Of a stretch of 57,468 nt of DNA, positions 1 through 10,344 are shown in pieces. Under the pieces are notes generated by a model. It was not told the origin of the DNA and did no database searches. It saw only the letters and a list, made by a program, of their open reading frames with translations. Source of the stretch: Chara braunii (taxonomy: Eukaryota > Streptophyta > Charophyceae > Charales > Characeae); NCBI GenBank assembly GCA_003427395.1, contig BFEA01000181.1, positions 1,730,962-1,788,429 of the forward strand, given 5' to 3'. A program made the position numbers and the translations under genes. How positions within the stretch are numbered: the stretch's first letter is position 1; every line of letters starts with the position of its first letter.

Positions 1-300
1 GGGCTACATCTGAGTATTTCGCAGTTTGCCACTGTGCGCAGTGTGTGCACCGCACTTGAGGGCTACATCTGAGTATTTCGCAGTTTGCCACTGTGTGCAG
101 TGTGCACACCACTCTTGAAAGCCATATCTAAGTCTTTTTGCTGTTTGCGACTGTGTGCCAGTCCGCATCACTCTTGAAAGCCGTATTTGAGTCTTTTCGC
201 TGTTTGCAACTGTGCGCCAATGCGCACCACTCTTGAAAGCCATATCCGAGTGTGCGCCAGTGCGCACCACTCTTAAGAGCCATTTCTGAACAGTGCTATT
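1..300. repeat. Minisatellite array 1, ~59 bp unit, about 5 copies
   Basis: The unit begins GGGCTACATCTGAG and ends in a GTGCGCA...GCACC core. Copies start near 1, 60, 120, 179 and 239, so the period is 59-60 bp. Divergence rises from left to right. The array runs off the left edge of the window, so its true length is unknown. Open frames across it are by-products of the periodicity. Confidence 0.9.
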
Positions 301-640
301 CGCAAGGACCATTTTCTGAACTATGTGTTATTCTCAACTGTGCGCAGAGTGTGCACCTTGATTGAGGGCCATTTTTTGAATTTTGTGTTCTTCTCAACTG
401 TGCGCAGAGTGCGCACCTTGAATGAGGGCCATTTTTTGAACTTTGTGCTATTCTCAACTGTGCGCAAAGTGCGCACCTTGATTAAGGACCATTTTCCAAA
501 CTTTGTGCTATTCCCAACTATGCGCCGAGTACGCACCTTGATTGAGGGCCATTTCTGAATTTTGTGTTGAGTGCGCACCTCGATTAAGGGTCATTTTCTG
601 GACTTTGTGTTATTCACAACTGTGTCATAAGCGCACCATA
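301..640. repeat. Minisatellite array 2, 60 bp unit, about 5-6 copies
   Basis: Units with GGGCCATTTTTTGAA followed by ATTCTCAACTGTGCGCA start near 306, 366, 426, 486 and 546, an exact 60 bp period. A shortened unit follows at about 590. The GTGCGCAGAGTGCGCACC core resembles array 1, so the two arrays probably share an ancestor. Because 60 is a multiple of three, the frames stay open in both directions without coding anything recognisable. Confidence 0.9.
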
Positions 641-877
641 TTTGAGAACCATTTTCAAGTGTGCACTATATCTGAGGTCCGATTTTGAGTCTGCACACGT
701 ACTATTGACCAACTCTCAATTGATGACAATACTGGTACGGCCCTATGAGAAGGCCAAGTTTTGCACGCGGTAAACACCTTTGACTGAGTACAATAATTAC
801 AAGCAATAGGATACTGGACCTATGCAAAGATCGATTATCATTTGATCAACAGGTTGAGCATAAGATATTATTATTTA

Positions 878-1490
878 AGTGTGTGCCAGTGCGCGCCCAG
901 ATCAGATATTTAAGTGTGCGTCAGTGCGCGCCAAGATCAGATTTATTATTTTTAAGTGCGTACCCGCGCGCGCCCAGACCAGATATTATTTTCAGTGCGC
1001 GCCCGCGCGTGCCCAGACTAGATATTATTTTTTTGTGCGCGCCCGAGCGTCCAGACCAAATATTATAAGTATGTGCCCATGCGGGCCCAAGCTTGGCACT
1101 GCAGTTAGAGTGCGCGCCCATGCACGCCCAAGCTTGGCACTGCAGTTAGAGTGCGCGCCCATGAGCGCCCAAGCTTGGCATTGCGGTTAGAGTGCGCGCC
1201 CATGCACGCCCAGGCAAGATATTGCAGTTAGAGTGCGCGCCCATGCGCGCCCAACCTCGGCTTTGCAGTTAGAGTGCGCGCTCATGTGTGCCCAAGCTTG
1301 ACATTGCAGTTAGAGTGCGCGCCCATGCGCGCCCAAGCTTGGCATCACAGTTAGAGTGCGCGCCCATGCGCGCCCAAGCTTGACATTGCAGTTAGAGTAC
1401 GCGCCCATGCGCGCTCTAGCTCGGCATAGCAGTTAGAGTGAGCGCCCATGTGCGCCCAGGCTAGATACTCTTGTTTGAGTGCGAGCCCTT
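878..1490. repeat. Minisatellite array 3, 41 bp unit rich in GTGCGCGCCCATGCGCGCC
   Basis: From about 1050 to 1470 a unit containing AAGCTTGGCATTGCAGTTAGAG and GTGCGCGCCCATGCGC recurs every 41 bp; the GCTTGGCA element lies at 1091, 1132 and 1173. The left part (878-1050) has the same GTGCGCGCC core with different spacers. Alternating purine-pyrimidine runs make it a candidate for Z-DNA. No gene is seen here. Confidence 0.88.
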
Positions 1491-1755
1491 GTGCGCCTGA
1501 GCATAGGATTGCTAACCGAGATGATTTGCCATCACGCACCCGTTGATTTATTCCTTTGCTGATCAGCAACACCTCATGCACATGATATTTTTTCCCTCGC
1601 ACAGGGAGCATTGGCAGTCCAGCCCCTGCACAGATGACCTGGCTCAGTCTAGCCCCAGTACACTCAACATTTGTGACTGGTCCCCGTGCATGAGATCTTC
1701 TACTGATCAGTTGCTGCTCAGCCGGGCCCTTCAGGCGGGCTCATCTACCGAGATT

Positions 1756-1924
1756 GGGCCCATTCAGGCGGGTCTTATATTGAGTTGCTGTTCAGTCGGG
1801 CCCATTCAGGCGGGCCTTATATTGAGTTGTTGTTCAGCCGGGCCCATTCAGGCGGGCCTTATATCGAGTTGCTGTTCATCCGGGCCCATTCAGGCCGTTC
1901 AGACAGGCCTCGACATTGAGTTGC
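1756..1924. repeat. Minisatellite array 4, 42 bp unit, 4 copies
   Basis: GGGCCCATTCAGGCGGG starts at 1756, 1798, 1840 and 1882, an exact 42 bp period, with TTATATTGAGTTGCTGTTCA between copies. The last copy is altered by a short internal duplication of the AGGC segment. Because 42 is divisible by three, a 14-residue peptide repeat appears in one frame, but there is no sign that it is a real protein. Confidence 0.9.
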
Positions 1925-1927
1925 TGA

Positions 1928-2487
1928 TTGCTATCCTGGCAGGTCTTGGAGGGAGTATCTGCATTAGTGAGAGCGTGCATTCCATCTAAGCTGGCCCAAC
2001 GTCGTGAGACTACCCCTAAGTGGGGTAGATTGATTGAGAGGTTCTGCTACAAATATGTGGGACATCAGAGTTTCACTATCAGGGCTAATGAGTCCTCGAC
2101 TTCGAGACACACGCTCGTGATCACCTACTCGGTGAAGGGGGCAGAGACGGGAGTGAAGGGCACCACATACGACAGGATTGCAGATTACATATTTCGCAGG
2201 GAGAGCTATTCGAGGGACAACTGGCTACACGTGTTTCCTCGCGTACCTTCAGCACCTGGGGTGTGCTCTTCGATTTTGGCGGATGCAACCCCAAGCCCCT
2301 TAGTGAGTCTCGCAGCAAGGACAAGAGGCGGAAGGACGACCGGATCCAGAGAGAGAGAACCAAATCCGGAGTCCCAATCACTACATGTGTCCCGAAATCA
2401 GAGACAGATGAGTCGGATTTGGAGCCCTGCTCTGTGAGTGACCTTGATCTTGGCGATTATTTCGACTGGGACACTCACAGTGGTTGA
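1928..2487 (+). pseudogene. Unrecognised coding remnant, upstream part
   Basis: One frame is open from about 1928 to 2437 and a second from 2263 to 2487; the two overlap. The first part reads like a protein to about residue 120, including KWGRLIERFCYKYVGHQS. The likely continuation in the other frame is a charged stretch with KDKRRKDDR followed by an acidic tail ending DYFDWDTHSG. The change of frame suggests either a frameshifted pseudogene or an unrecognised intron. I recognise no family. It could be a transposon-borne accessory gene, given the surroundings. The start is not determined. Confidence 0.35.
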
Positions 2488-2604
2488 GTTTGTGGACAGC
2501 GACAGGAGCGCTGGAGACTAGTGAGCGGAGACGTCGGAGGGCGACATTGAGGAGGATCACACATCTTCTTGCACGGTATCTTCTTGAGGGTGATTGACTC
2601 CTAC

Positions 2605-3042
2605 ATGTCAGACGACCCTAGGTCTGACACAGTTATTGGTCCCCCAAGAAGGGAGGGTCCGGTCCCATACCTCGGAGATGGCTATAGTCATTTGGTCGGG
2701 ACAGACTTTGCTATGCAAGCTTATCGAAAGCCTCTTTACGGAGATCGTTTTCTCGAGGTTTCCTACATCTACTCTGGTTGGAGAGGACGTATTGAGATAT
2801 TGATTGGAGCTTCAGGCGATATCATTCTTGCGGAGGAGCTTTATCTCAGGAGCGTCGTAGACGAGGAGATGGCTAGATGCATGGCCTATATCTGCAAGAT
2901 TGATCCAGCAGCGCCTCTCGACATCAGCTACGTGGTTCCAGAGTCGATAGCCACGCGAGTTCTCAATGACGAGGCGCCATATATGGAGTCCCAGACGACA
3001 GCATTTACTCACGAGGGGGTACCGCTTATTATCATTGATTGA
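2605..3042 (+). CDS. Hypothetical protein, ~145 residues, no recognised domain
   Basis: An ATG at 2605 opens a 145-codon frame ending with TGA at 3040-3042. It is in the same frame as the remnant ending at 2487, so the two may once have been one gene. The product is balanced in composition and acidic, contains GDGYSHLVGTDFAMQAY and a YSGWRGRIEILIGASGDI segment, and ends in EGVPLIIID. There is no signal peptide, membrane segment or zinc motif. The frame could be longer at the 5' end, since no stop occurs back to 2569. Function is unknown. It could be a C-terminal exon of a host gene or part of a repeat-borne protein. Confidence 0.4.
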   Translation: MSDDPRSDTVIGPPRREGPVPYLGDGYSHLVGTDFAMQAYRKPLYGDRFLEVSYIYSGWRGRIEILIGASGDIILAEELYLRSVVDEEMARCMAYICKIDPAAPLDISYVVPESIATRVLNDEAPYMESQTTAFTHEGVPLIIID

Positions 3043-3813
3043 GGTTCTCTCTTTTCAGTCACTATGATGTTTTACGACATTATTATCTATTAGTGACTGC
3101 AACCCTCCGAGGGCTGCTCCCTGCATACACTGTGTACTACTCTTCAGTCTCGTATCTCTGGTCATACTCTTGAAAAGTCTGGTTTCTGGTCTTCTCATTT
3201 TTTCAGTATCAATTGCTCTATGATGCATGTATGTTATTTTCCTCCTTACTTTACACAGGTTACACTCAAGGCAGCTTGAAGGACTCCTGAATGATAGGGT
3301 CTCCGGTGACCTTGGGTCTATCCTTTATACAGGGTCAGGTGCAGGCGATAAACCCGAACGGCTCACTCTAAGCCGTGTCGCCGCTGGCAGGAGGGATAAC
3401 CCTGACTACTCAGCTGTATGACAAAGTGTGACTTCCTTTAAATACACCTCAATTTTTATACCTATCAAAATCCTGCGTGACAGCCTGCCAGTCCTCCAAC
3501 CCACTGAGCTCGATCCGGGGAAGGATATCTAACCAGACCCTTGAAGAAGTGGGGGCGTGACAATGTGTCCCATTTTCCGACTTTTATTATTTGGACCCAC
3601 TTGGTCCCCGGTAACATCCCGGATGGTGTCTCATTTTTATTTTTGGCCCCCCTTGCCCTTGGTGGTCCCATCATTTCTACATGCGTGCCGATTTTTCTAG
3701 GCCGTGAAATCTCATCTCACGGTTGCCGTTTACCGTCTCCCATCCTGAAATCGCTCCTTTCTAGCCTTTTGGGCTTGCCGTGGCTCATTTTCTCTTAGCC
3801 TAGGCATCCCCAT
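3043..3813. other. Non-coding stretch after the hypothetical gene
   Basis: No coding region is supported. A purine run, GAAGAAGTGGGGGCG (3543-3557), directly precedes TGACAATGTG. This is the arrangement of a polypurine tract next to an LTR start, but no matching second LTR or primer site was found in the window, so it remains a weak suggestion. Confidence 0.4.
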
Positions 3814-3837
3814 GCAGTCTGTTATTTCGCGGACTGC
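3814..3837. repeat. Stem-loop 1 of a recurring GCAGTCCG...CGGACTGC hairpin
   Basis: GCAGTCTG and CGGACTGC flank an 8-nt loop. The arms pair over 8 bp with one G-T wobble. The same hairpin recurs at 3976-3999 and 4543-4566 with other loop sequences, and a degenerate copy lies near 4138-4161. Confidence 0.7.
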
Positions 3838-3907
3838 AGTCATGGCCATTCTTCTAGTCCCAAAGCCCCACAACTTGCCCCATGCTGAAAGAAAATGAAG
3901 TGTTAAA

Positions 3908-4140
3908 TTTCTGAGTGCATCCGGGCTTGATTTTGGCTCCGGATGCACCTAAAACATGTGTTTTCCCCTCCCCATGCAGTCCGTTGCAACTCGGACTGCA
4001 ATGGGGGTCAATTCCATAGCCCCAATGCCCCACATCTAGCCCTTACTTGAAAGAAAAAGAAACGGCCAACTCCCAAGTGAATCCGGACTTGATTTTGGCT
4101 CCGGATGCACCCAAAACATGTGTTTCTCCTCCCCAATGTA
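3908..4140. repeat. Two direct repeats ~162 bp apart with TTGATTTTGGCTCCGGATGC
   Basis: The motif CTTGATTTTGGCTCCGGATG followed by CACC(T/C)AAAACATGTGTTT starts at 3926 and again at 4088. Each copy is followed by a CTCCCCA(T)-G(C/T)A(G/A)TCCGTT hairpin segment. This suggests a tandem duplication of a ~160 bp module that includes the stem-loop. Confidence 0.75.
3976..3999. repeat. Stem-loop 2, perfect 8-bp arms
   Basis: GCAGTCCG, loop TTGCAACT, CGGACTGC. The arms are a perfect inverted repeat. This is the best conserved of the three stem-loops. Confidence 0.8.
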
Positions 4141-4239
4141 ATCCGTTTTATTTCGGTTGCATAGGGCCTTGGTTTTCTTTGATTTTCTCTGCAAAAATCA
4201 AAGTCCTTTGTAACCGCCATATTCCACAATGAACCTCGT

Positions 4240-4540
4240 CACGCATGAATCTCCCCAAGTGGCCGTTTTTTACCATTAAGGCCTTTTTCTCTTTTCTTTT
4301 CTTTTCTCTTTTTCTTTCCTTTTCTTTTGCCTTCTTTCTTGGACAGTAGGGACCTACCAATCCCTACTTGTGGCAGTCCCTACTAACGGCCAACTCACTC
4401 ACTCCCTCTCACTCTTTTTGTCTTATTCTCTCACATTTTCTTTTCTTTTCTCTCTTTTTTCTAGCATGCAAAGTGTCAAGTGGCCGTTAAGGCCCTTTTT
4501 TAGCCTCTTCCTCTTACTTTTGGCCCTCCCTGTACGCAAG
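4240..4540. other. Pyrimidine-rich low-complexity DNA
   Basis: Long CTTTT and CTCTTT runs dominate (4290-4340 and 4395-4465). No gene is supported. The segment sits between the second and third hairpins and may be part of the same unclassified repeat. Confidence 0.6.
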
Positions 4541-4542
4541 GT

Positions 4543-4566
4543 GCAGTCCGTTATATCTCGGACTGT
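4543..4566. repeat. Stem-loop 3 of the recurring hairpin
   Basis: GCAGTCCG, loop TTATATCT, CGGACTGT. The arms pair over 8 bp with one terminal G-T pair. As at hairpin 1, the 3' arm is followed by A(A/G)T(G/C)ATGGCC, showing that the repeated module extends beyond the stem. Confidence 0.75.
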
Positions 4567-5585
4567 AATGATGGCCTTCTCATGCCCATGGGAGCTTTCT
4601 ATTACTCCTATTTTTCTCCCACATTGGCCCCTCCTACTCCGATTTTCTCCCAGAGGCCTATTTTTCACATGAGGTCTCGTTTGACTCCATTTTTCTTGAG
4701 GGAGGCTAATCCGAGATTTTTCGGATTGCTCCCATGCCTCCCACTTCAAGTTTCTTTACTTTTTTTTTTCCTTTTGGCCTTCTCGTCTGCTACCGCTAGT
4801 GCTTGCACTAGTGGTGTTAATATTCTTGGCCTCAAGATGTCGATCTTGACGGTGCACCTTGCCTTTATTATTTTCCCTTATGTGGTGCCGCCGTTTCTTC
4901 TTGGGATTTTCACATGTCCCCGCCATCCGTCCCGTCGGTGGTCCCCGACACTTAGTCCCGCCGACGGTCCCCGACACAATTCTGTCGGCGGTCCCCGACA
5001 TTTAGTCCCGCGGGTGATCCCCGACACATTTTGCCCCGGATGCCATTAATTTACCTTAGTCCTACGTGGCCCCGGGTGCCTCTCCCCGAGGTGTCCCACG
5101 TTCCTTGGGCGTTTTTTGCCCCGCAGTGACCCCTCTCCCTTGTCTTTTATCGCGCCTTGCGCGCGCCGATTTCTTTGGTCATGGGCCTCCACTCCGAGGC
5201 TCTTGTAGGTGGCCCCTACGTTGGCCCCTTAGTCTAGCTTCCCACGGCCCTGGGGTCTCTCGACTTCCTCATTCTTTTGTCGCTGTCGTGCTGCGCTTGC
5301 TGGTTCAAGGGCCCTTTGGCCTTAGTCTTGTTGCACTCCAACGGTCCTCCGAGCCTTAGTCTTGTTGCACTCCAACGGCCCTCCCAAGTGTTCTTGCGCT
5401 CACTCGCTCGTCGTTGCTGGTTTTCTCCCTCTGCGGTTTTCTCCTCAGATCATTACTCCCTCCTGCGGCTTAATCCTTCGTCCTTTCTCTCTCTTTCCTC
5501 CTTACTCCAGATTTCGCTGTCGTGCAAAATTTGTTTATATTCAATCTCTCGAGTAATGGGAAGTTATTCGGGACCCACATGTCCC
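4567..5585. other. Unclassified region with short tandem motifs
   Basis: No protein family is recognisable. At 4916-5040 a GGTCCCCGACA motif recurs about five times at 26-28 bp spacing. At 5320-5387 a 34-bp unit (CCTTAGTCTTGTTGCACTCC...) occurs twice in tandem. The C+T-rich right end (5440-5560) abuts the truncated end of element F. This may be a piece of another LTR, but no paired copy exists in the window. Confidence 0.5.
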
Positions 5586-5589
5586 GACA

Positions 5590-5930
5590 ACGTTCATCGG
5601 CAGTGTAGTTTATCTCGGCAGACAGTAGCTGACGGGAGTAGAAGACAATCGGGCAATCCCCAACACGAGCCTCGACAAGTCCATCCTCCGCGATGGTCGG
5701 GAAGTAAGTAACGAGAGGACTGTCAGTGGCGGGAAGTGGTGAGAGGGTAGACGTCAGTCGAAAAGCAGTGTCAGCAGGAAAGGGGGGGGAAGGAGGAATA
5801 TGGGGATAAGATGAATCCTAAGGAGAGGGAAACGCCTGAGAGAGGACAGCTCCTACTGCAAAATCTAACGCATCGGTGGTGACGATAAAGGGGCGATCAA
5901 AATCGGGGAGGCAAAGAACCGACGCACACG
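5590..5930 (-). pseudogene. RNase H remnant of element F
   Basis: Reading the minus strand from about 5930, the sequence encodes an RNase H core with VTTDALDFAVGAVLSQ near 5850; this carries the first catalytic Asp. Further on comes FYSRQLLSAEINYTADER, another RNase H landmark of Ty3/gypsy polymerases. Stops and frame changes separate the two. Beyond about 5590 the homology ends abruptly, so the C-terminal RNase H, integrase and LTR are lost. It directly follows the RT remnant. Confidence 0.75.
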
Positions 5931-6770
5931 TCACCGCCTTCTTGAGGGCGAGAAAGGCGTCCTCGCATAGGGGTGTCCAAAAAGGACGTAAGAATACCTA
6001 GCGTATCCCCGGATGAAATTACTATAGTAACTAGTGAGGCCTAGAAAACTGCGAAGCTGCTTGGCAGATGTGGGGACGGGCCACTCTACAATAGCAGTGA
6101 TCTTCGTGTCGTCCATGTGGAGACCCTGGTCAGCCACATGGTGTCCTAGGAAGTCCACTTTGCTCTGAGCAAAGCGGCACTTACTAAGCTTGGCATAGAA
6201 GCCATGCTTTCGTACGCGCTGTAGGACATAGTGGAGGTGTCTGAGATGGTCTTCTAAGGTACGACTATAGACCAGGATGTCGTCCAGGTATACGAGAATG
6301 TATTCTTCGAGGATGTCCCTGAAAATGTCGTTCATCGCCGTCTGGAAGGTGGCCGGTGCATTGGTGAGGCCGAATAGCATCACCGAGAACTCGTAGTGGC
6401 TGAAGCGCGATCGAAAGGCAGTCTTTGGCTGGTCCTCTGTAGCTACGCGGATCTGGTGGTAACACAGCTCATCCCTGCGCGGCATGGGATAACTCTTCTT
6501 AACCATGTAATGGTTAAGGCCGCGGTTGTTGATGCAAAGGCGGAGAGTTCCGTCCGTTTTGCGAGCAAAGAGGACGGGTGCACCCCAAGGGGAGTTACTG
6601 GGTTTAATGAAACCCAGTCGAAGGAGCTCCTCAAGCTGGCACTCGAGTTCCATCGCCTCTGGAATCGAGAGTCGGTACGGTGCCTGATGGTGAACATGAT
6701 AGTCAGGCACGAGCTAGATTGAATGCTCAACACCGCGCATCGGAGGGATCCCACTATATGAGAAATAAGG
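5931..6770 (-). pseudogene. Reverse transcriptase remnant of element F, lacking motif A
   Basis: The frame includes the primer-grip/finger motif SPWGAPVLFARKTDGTLRLCI, FGLTNAPATFQ (motif B), and YLDD at 6279-6290 (motif C, catalytic Asp pair). The usual segment between the PMPR(R)DEL and YHQIRV landmarks, which holds motif A and its catalytic Asp, is missing: the two landmarks are fused, implying a deletion of about 20 codons. A TAG at 6714-6716 interrupts the frame just before VPDYHVHH, after a YSGIPPMRGVEHSI linker. The frame is lost again near 5990. The RT cannot have been active after these changes. Confidence 0.85.
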
Positions 6771-6867
6771 GGGGAATACGTCGCGGTAGTCTCGAATAAG
6801 GTTGCAAACGGAGGGCTCTAAGTCTGTCGTGAACCGTGTGAGTTCCTCGACGTCTGCATCGGCACGA

Positions 6868-7032
6868 GACGTATGTGTGGGCTCGACAGTCGACGACGCA
6901 GGGGTCTGGGACGTGGAGGGGGTATCCGCAAGCTGATGGGTGGACGTAGACGTATGTGTGGCCTCGACAGTCGACGACGCAGGGGTCTGGGACGTGGAGG
7001 GGGTATCCCGCAAGCTGATGGGTGGACGTAGA
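6868..7032 (-). repeat. 81-bp tandem duplication in the F protease-RT linker
   Basis: GACGTATGTGTGGGCTCGAC starts at 6868 and recurs at 6949, an exact 81 bp (27 codon) period. It yields a repeated Ser/Thr/Pro-rich peptide containing TPSTSQTPASSTVE. The second copy has one extra C, which shifts the frame. It lies in the non-catalytic linker between protease and RT. Confidence 0.85.
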
Positions 7033-7076
7033 GATGGGAGCCGCGAAGATGGAGGAAGGGTCAGGGGGATCCGGCT

Positions 7077-7772
7077 CTAATGAGATAAGCTTAACCTCTG
7101 GACAAAGTGGATCAGCGAAGAAGATCCATTACGTTCACTGAGTAGAACGTGACATCCTCCTATCGTAGGAAGTGAGCAAATTGACGAGGAGAAGTGAGGC
7201 GATATCTGGGTCGGACCCAGAGGGACAAGGGTCCTGGGGAGGTAGGTGTGGAGGGGTGTCGCCCGTGGTTCCAATGAAGGGGACTTGATGGGTTTGACCA
7301 CACTTCGTTTTGAGAACGAGTGTCTTAGTCGCCCATTCGGCCTTCGTGCCACGGAACCGGCGAGACCACATAGTGCCAAGGATAAAGTCCTACCCAGTCT
7401 CCAGCACGTCGAAGTATGCGGAGGAATGGTAGCGCCGAGGCGCCTCGGTACTATCCGATGGCTGGAGGGTGAGGGAGAAGTGGAGATCAAGGACCGTCTG
7501 ATCGAAGAAGTGTTGCGTCTTGTTATCTCCGAGGGTAACGGAGATAGGAGAGACCCGGAGGTAGCTAGGCGAGCTTCCTCAACCACTCGAGGGTGAACGA
7601 AATCTCCCTGCGAGTCCGAGTCCCACAAAACACGGTACATCCTCGTAGATGTCCCTAGGCGAATAGGGATGATGGGGAGAGTGCGACCAGGGTCAGAAAG
7701 CAGAGCGAGAAGACGACGCGGGACGTTTACGTGTCTCGTCAATCGCTCCTGGGGAGCCTGAAGGATGCTCAA
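7077..7772 (-). pseudogene. Aspartic protease remnant of element F
   Basis: A retropepsin-like segment with WDSDSQGDFVHPRVVEEARL is visible; the usual D-S-G triad is D-S-D at 7614-7622, so the glycine is replaced. Downstream, in another frame, DFILGTMWSRRF matches the second conserved retropepsin region (ILG). A TAG directly precedes it. In Ty3/gypsy elements this enzyme cleaves the Gag-Pol polyprotein. It sits between gag and RT as expected. The altered active site and shifted frame indicate a dead copy. Confidence 0.7.
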
Positions 7773-7784
7773 ATCCAGGAGAGA

Positions 7785-8960
7785 TTACACAATGTCATCG
7801 CGAGTCGCCAGCTGGGCACTGCAACGAGTTGTGCGAATGGCGCGACAAGTCGGAAGTCTCGAAGGGGAAGGACTAGATGCGGCGGTCTGCTGTGGGGCAG
7901 GCGGTACCTCGACAAACGGCGGGGCAGAGGGAACTGCGTCTGTCGTGTCCTGAGAATCCTCTGGTGGGGTAGCCAAAGGGGCAAATAGCGACTCGGTGGT
8001 CGGGAAGCCGGCTACGCGCGAGGCCTGAACGGTACACTGCACCGTGGCTAGCTTAGTGGGGCGGGCTGGCGGGGTGGGGCCGAGGGGGGACTGAGATCCG
8101 CGCTCACGAGAAATGTCAGCATAGTGCCGATCGAGGGCGGCATGGAGTGGACACCGTGAGGAGGTGTCCATCCTAGCGGCAACGAAGGCAATGAGTCGAG
8201 CCTCGAGGGCGGCGCGCTCCTTAGGAGATAGAGCTCTGCGAGGAACAAAACCCTGCGGGAGGTCGATCTGAGGAGCCGTGATCGTGCGAGCGCCAACCTG
8301 TGCAACCCGAGTGCGCACACGACCCATGGCGGACATGGCCATCTGCAGGCGCTCGGCGACCGCAATAGTGTCGCCATCCAAGTGATACTGGATGACGTCT
8401 CGAAGCTCGATGTCCTCGGGGGCATCCCCAAGGGTAGGGTCAAGCTCGGTCGAGGCGTCCTCGCCGTACTCTAGAGAACTGTAGCGCCGAGAGAGTGGCG
8501 CTCCGGGTCGAGTTGGTCGGCGAAAGCGGCTGGTGAAGGAGGATCGACCACGCGTGGTGCCGCGTGACTGGGTGGCGCCGGAGGTGGCTCGCGAAGAAGA
8601 TGAGGTGTCGGAGAAGCGACTCCGATTCTTCTGGTACTGTCGAGCAGCCTCATAGGCCTGCTCGGAGAAGGCGAAGCTCTGTAGCCAGAGCTCGATGCGG
8701 TAGTCACTCGGGAGACTGACTACGAACCTGTTGGTCAAAAGGACCTCAGGTAGGAGTGCCTCATCGCAAATGAGGCGGGCATCATGAAACACTCTAATGT
8801 GATGCTCACGATCGGCTGGTGCGGAGGACCCGCACCACTGCATCTGGGTGACTCGATCTAAGGCGTCAATCGCATCGTGGAGAGTGCCGTAGTGGTCATG
8901 GAGGAACGCGGTGAAATCCGCGAGAGTGGGATCCTCACCTGAGGGAGTACAATAGGAATA
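7785..8960 (-). pseudogene. Gag C-terminal half of element F
   Basis: An open frame from 8843 to 7785 contains a capsid-like region (FHDARLICDEALLPEVLLTNRFVVSLPSDY...) followed by a Ser/Arg-rich segment and a Pro/Ala-rich tail. The same protein continues upstream to about 8960 with FLHDHYGTLHDAIDALDRVTQ, a retrotransposon-Gag-like helix. No CCHC zinc knuckle is seen. Gag forms the virus-like particle that packages element RNA. The composition is strongly GC-rich compared with the neighbouring A-rich DNA. Confidence 0.65.
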
Positions 8961-10078
8961 ATAGTTCTCCTATGCGGAGAACGCGCTGCCTCGCAATTTA
9001 GTTGCGAGCGCGGAGCACCACAACTCCTGACGAGTGTCAGTTAGTGGCAGCACTCGTATGGCAGCCTGCAACTAGTGCAACACACGCATACTACCATCGA
9101 AGTCGGGTATGTCCGACACACACACAAGGGTGGGACCGCTGTGCTGACGGCAAGGGGAGAGAGGTCGAGGGGCCTGCACTGCGGCGGCAGATGTCGAGGC
9201 CGGTGCAGACGTGGAAGTGGCAACAGGCTGAGAGCAGCAGGTGGACGGTCCAGCAGACGTGGAGGCAACAGCCGCAGCCAATTGTGACGGAGTAGCGAGG
9301 TAGTAGGGTAAAGGGGGGGGAACCAGTCGACGAAAACGAGCCGGCAAGACAGAAGTCAGAGGGGCGGTATAAGAAGAAGAGGGGTGAGCAGCCTGTGAAG
9401 GGTGAGGTTGTCTCACGGAGAGAATCTCCGCCTGGAGTTGCGCCACGGTGGCCTATAGGGTAGCCGCTCTCTGGGTGCACGGGGTCGGAGGTGGAGGAGG
9501 CGGCGAGAGTACCCTAGCGGGAGGAGGAAGAACTCCGGACCGTAATGCCGCGACCGGTGCAGGAAGCTGGGAAGCAGCACCGGGGTGGGTAGAGGAAACG
9601 GCCTGGCCAGATACCGGTATCTGGGAGACAGTACCTGCGACAATGGCTGAAGCGGTAGGGGCGGCGGGAGCCAATGGATGTGCCGCAATAGACGGTATGG
9701 TCCGAGTGGCAGCAGCACTCACCACTGCGGCGGGGGAGTGTTGGACCTGGCCCGTGGAGGAGGACGAGCCGCCACGTCTCCGTCCCTGGAGTCGTGGAGA
9801 TTCGGACCTCGAGCCGATAGGGGATGGGGTCTGAGAGCGGTGGGGAGAGCGATGAGGAGAACCCTTGAGGCGGTGAACTTCAAGGGCGAGCGCATTGACT
9901 TGCCTCTCCAAGGGTGCAAGCGCATCGAGTCACGCTTGCAGAGGTGCAAGGATAGGGGTCCACAACGTGCTAACCCTGGATCGTCGGGTGGGTGGACGCC
10001 TGAGAGGTGGACGGCGCCTTGACAATCTCCTCAGCTGTAGCTTTGTCCGTGGGCGGTGGAGAGAGGGAGGTAGACATG
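8961..10078 (-). pseudogene. Gag N-terminal region of element F, Ser/Pro/Ala-rich
   Basis: A plausible start ATG lies at 10076-10078 on the minus strand, opening a short peptide MSTSLSPPPTDKATAEEIVK that meets a TAG near 9973. The continuing frame (from about 9911) has a short heptad-like helix, LERQVNALALEVHRLKG, then a long low-complexity Ser, Pro and Ala-rich region to about 9450. Below that, frames change repeatedly to 8961. I infer Gag from its position upstream of the capsid-like part. No enzymatic motif is present. Confidence 0.5.
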
Positions 10079-10344
10079 GTGGGAGGTGGGGAGAGAGATG
10101 GGTTGTGGTATGGGGACAGGGGACCACCGGTGAGAGGGAGGGACCGCGAAAGCGGAGTGAGTCGTCTGTCGGCTCGCCCCGTGACCAGCGGGTCGCGCGT
10201 GAGATGGTGGCGCGAATCCGGTCAAGGGGAGAGGAGCTGTTCGGGTCCAAGGTGCCCGATGGGAGGAGGCGGGGGAGTAGGGGGGTTAGGGGGGTTAGGA
10301 GAACCCTAAACCTTAGAAAAACCCTCAGAAAACCCTAATCGGGG

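Noticed and set aside
1-1930. Possible CRISPR-like array
   Set aside because: The repeats are contiguous tandem units without unique spacers, in a eukaryotic context.
3541-3570. Possible polypurine tract and LTR start
   Set aside because: No second LTR, primer site or pol in the same orientation could be paired with it.
9002-9295. Plus-strand open frames opposite F gag
   Set aside because: They are shadows of GC-rich, low-complexity Gag; they have no motif and run opposite to the coding strand.
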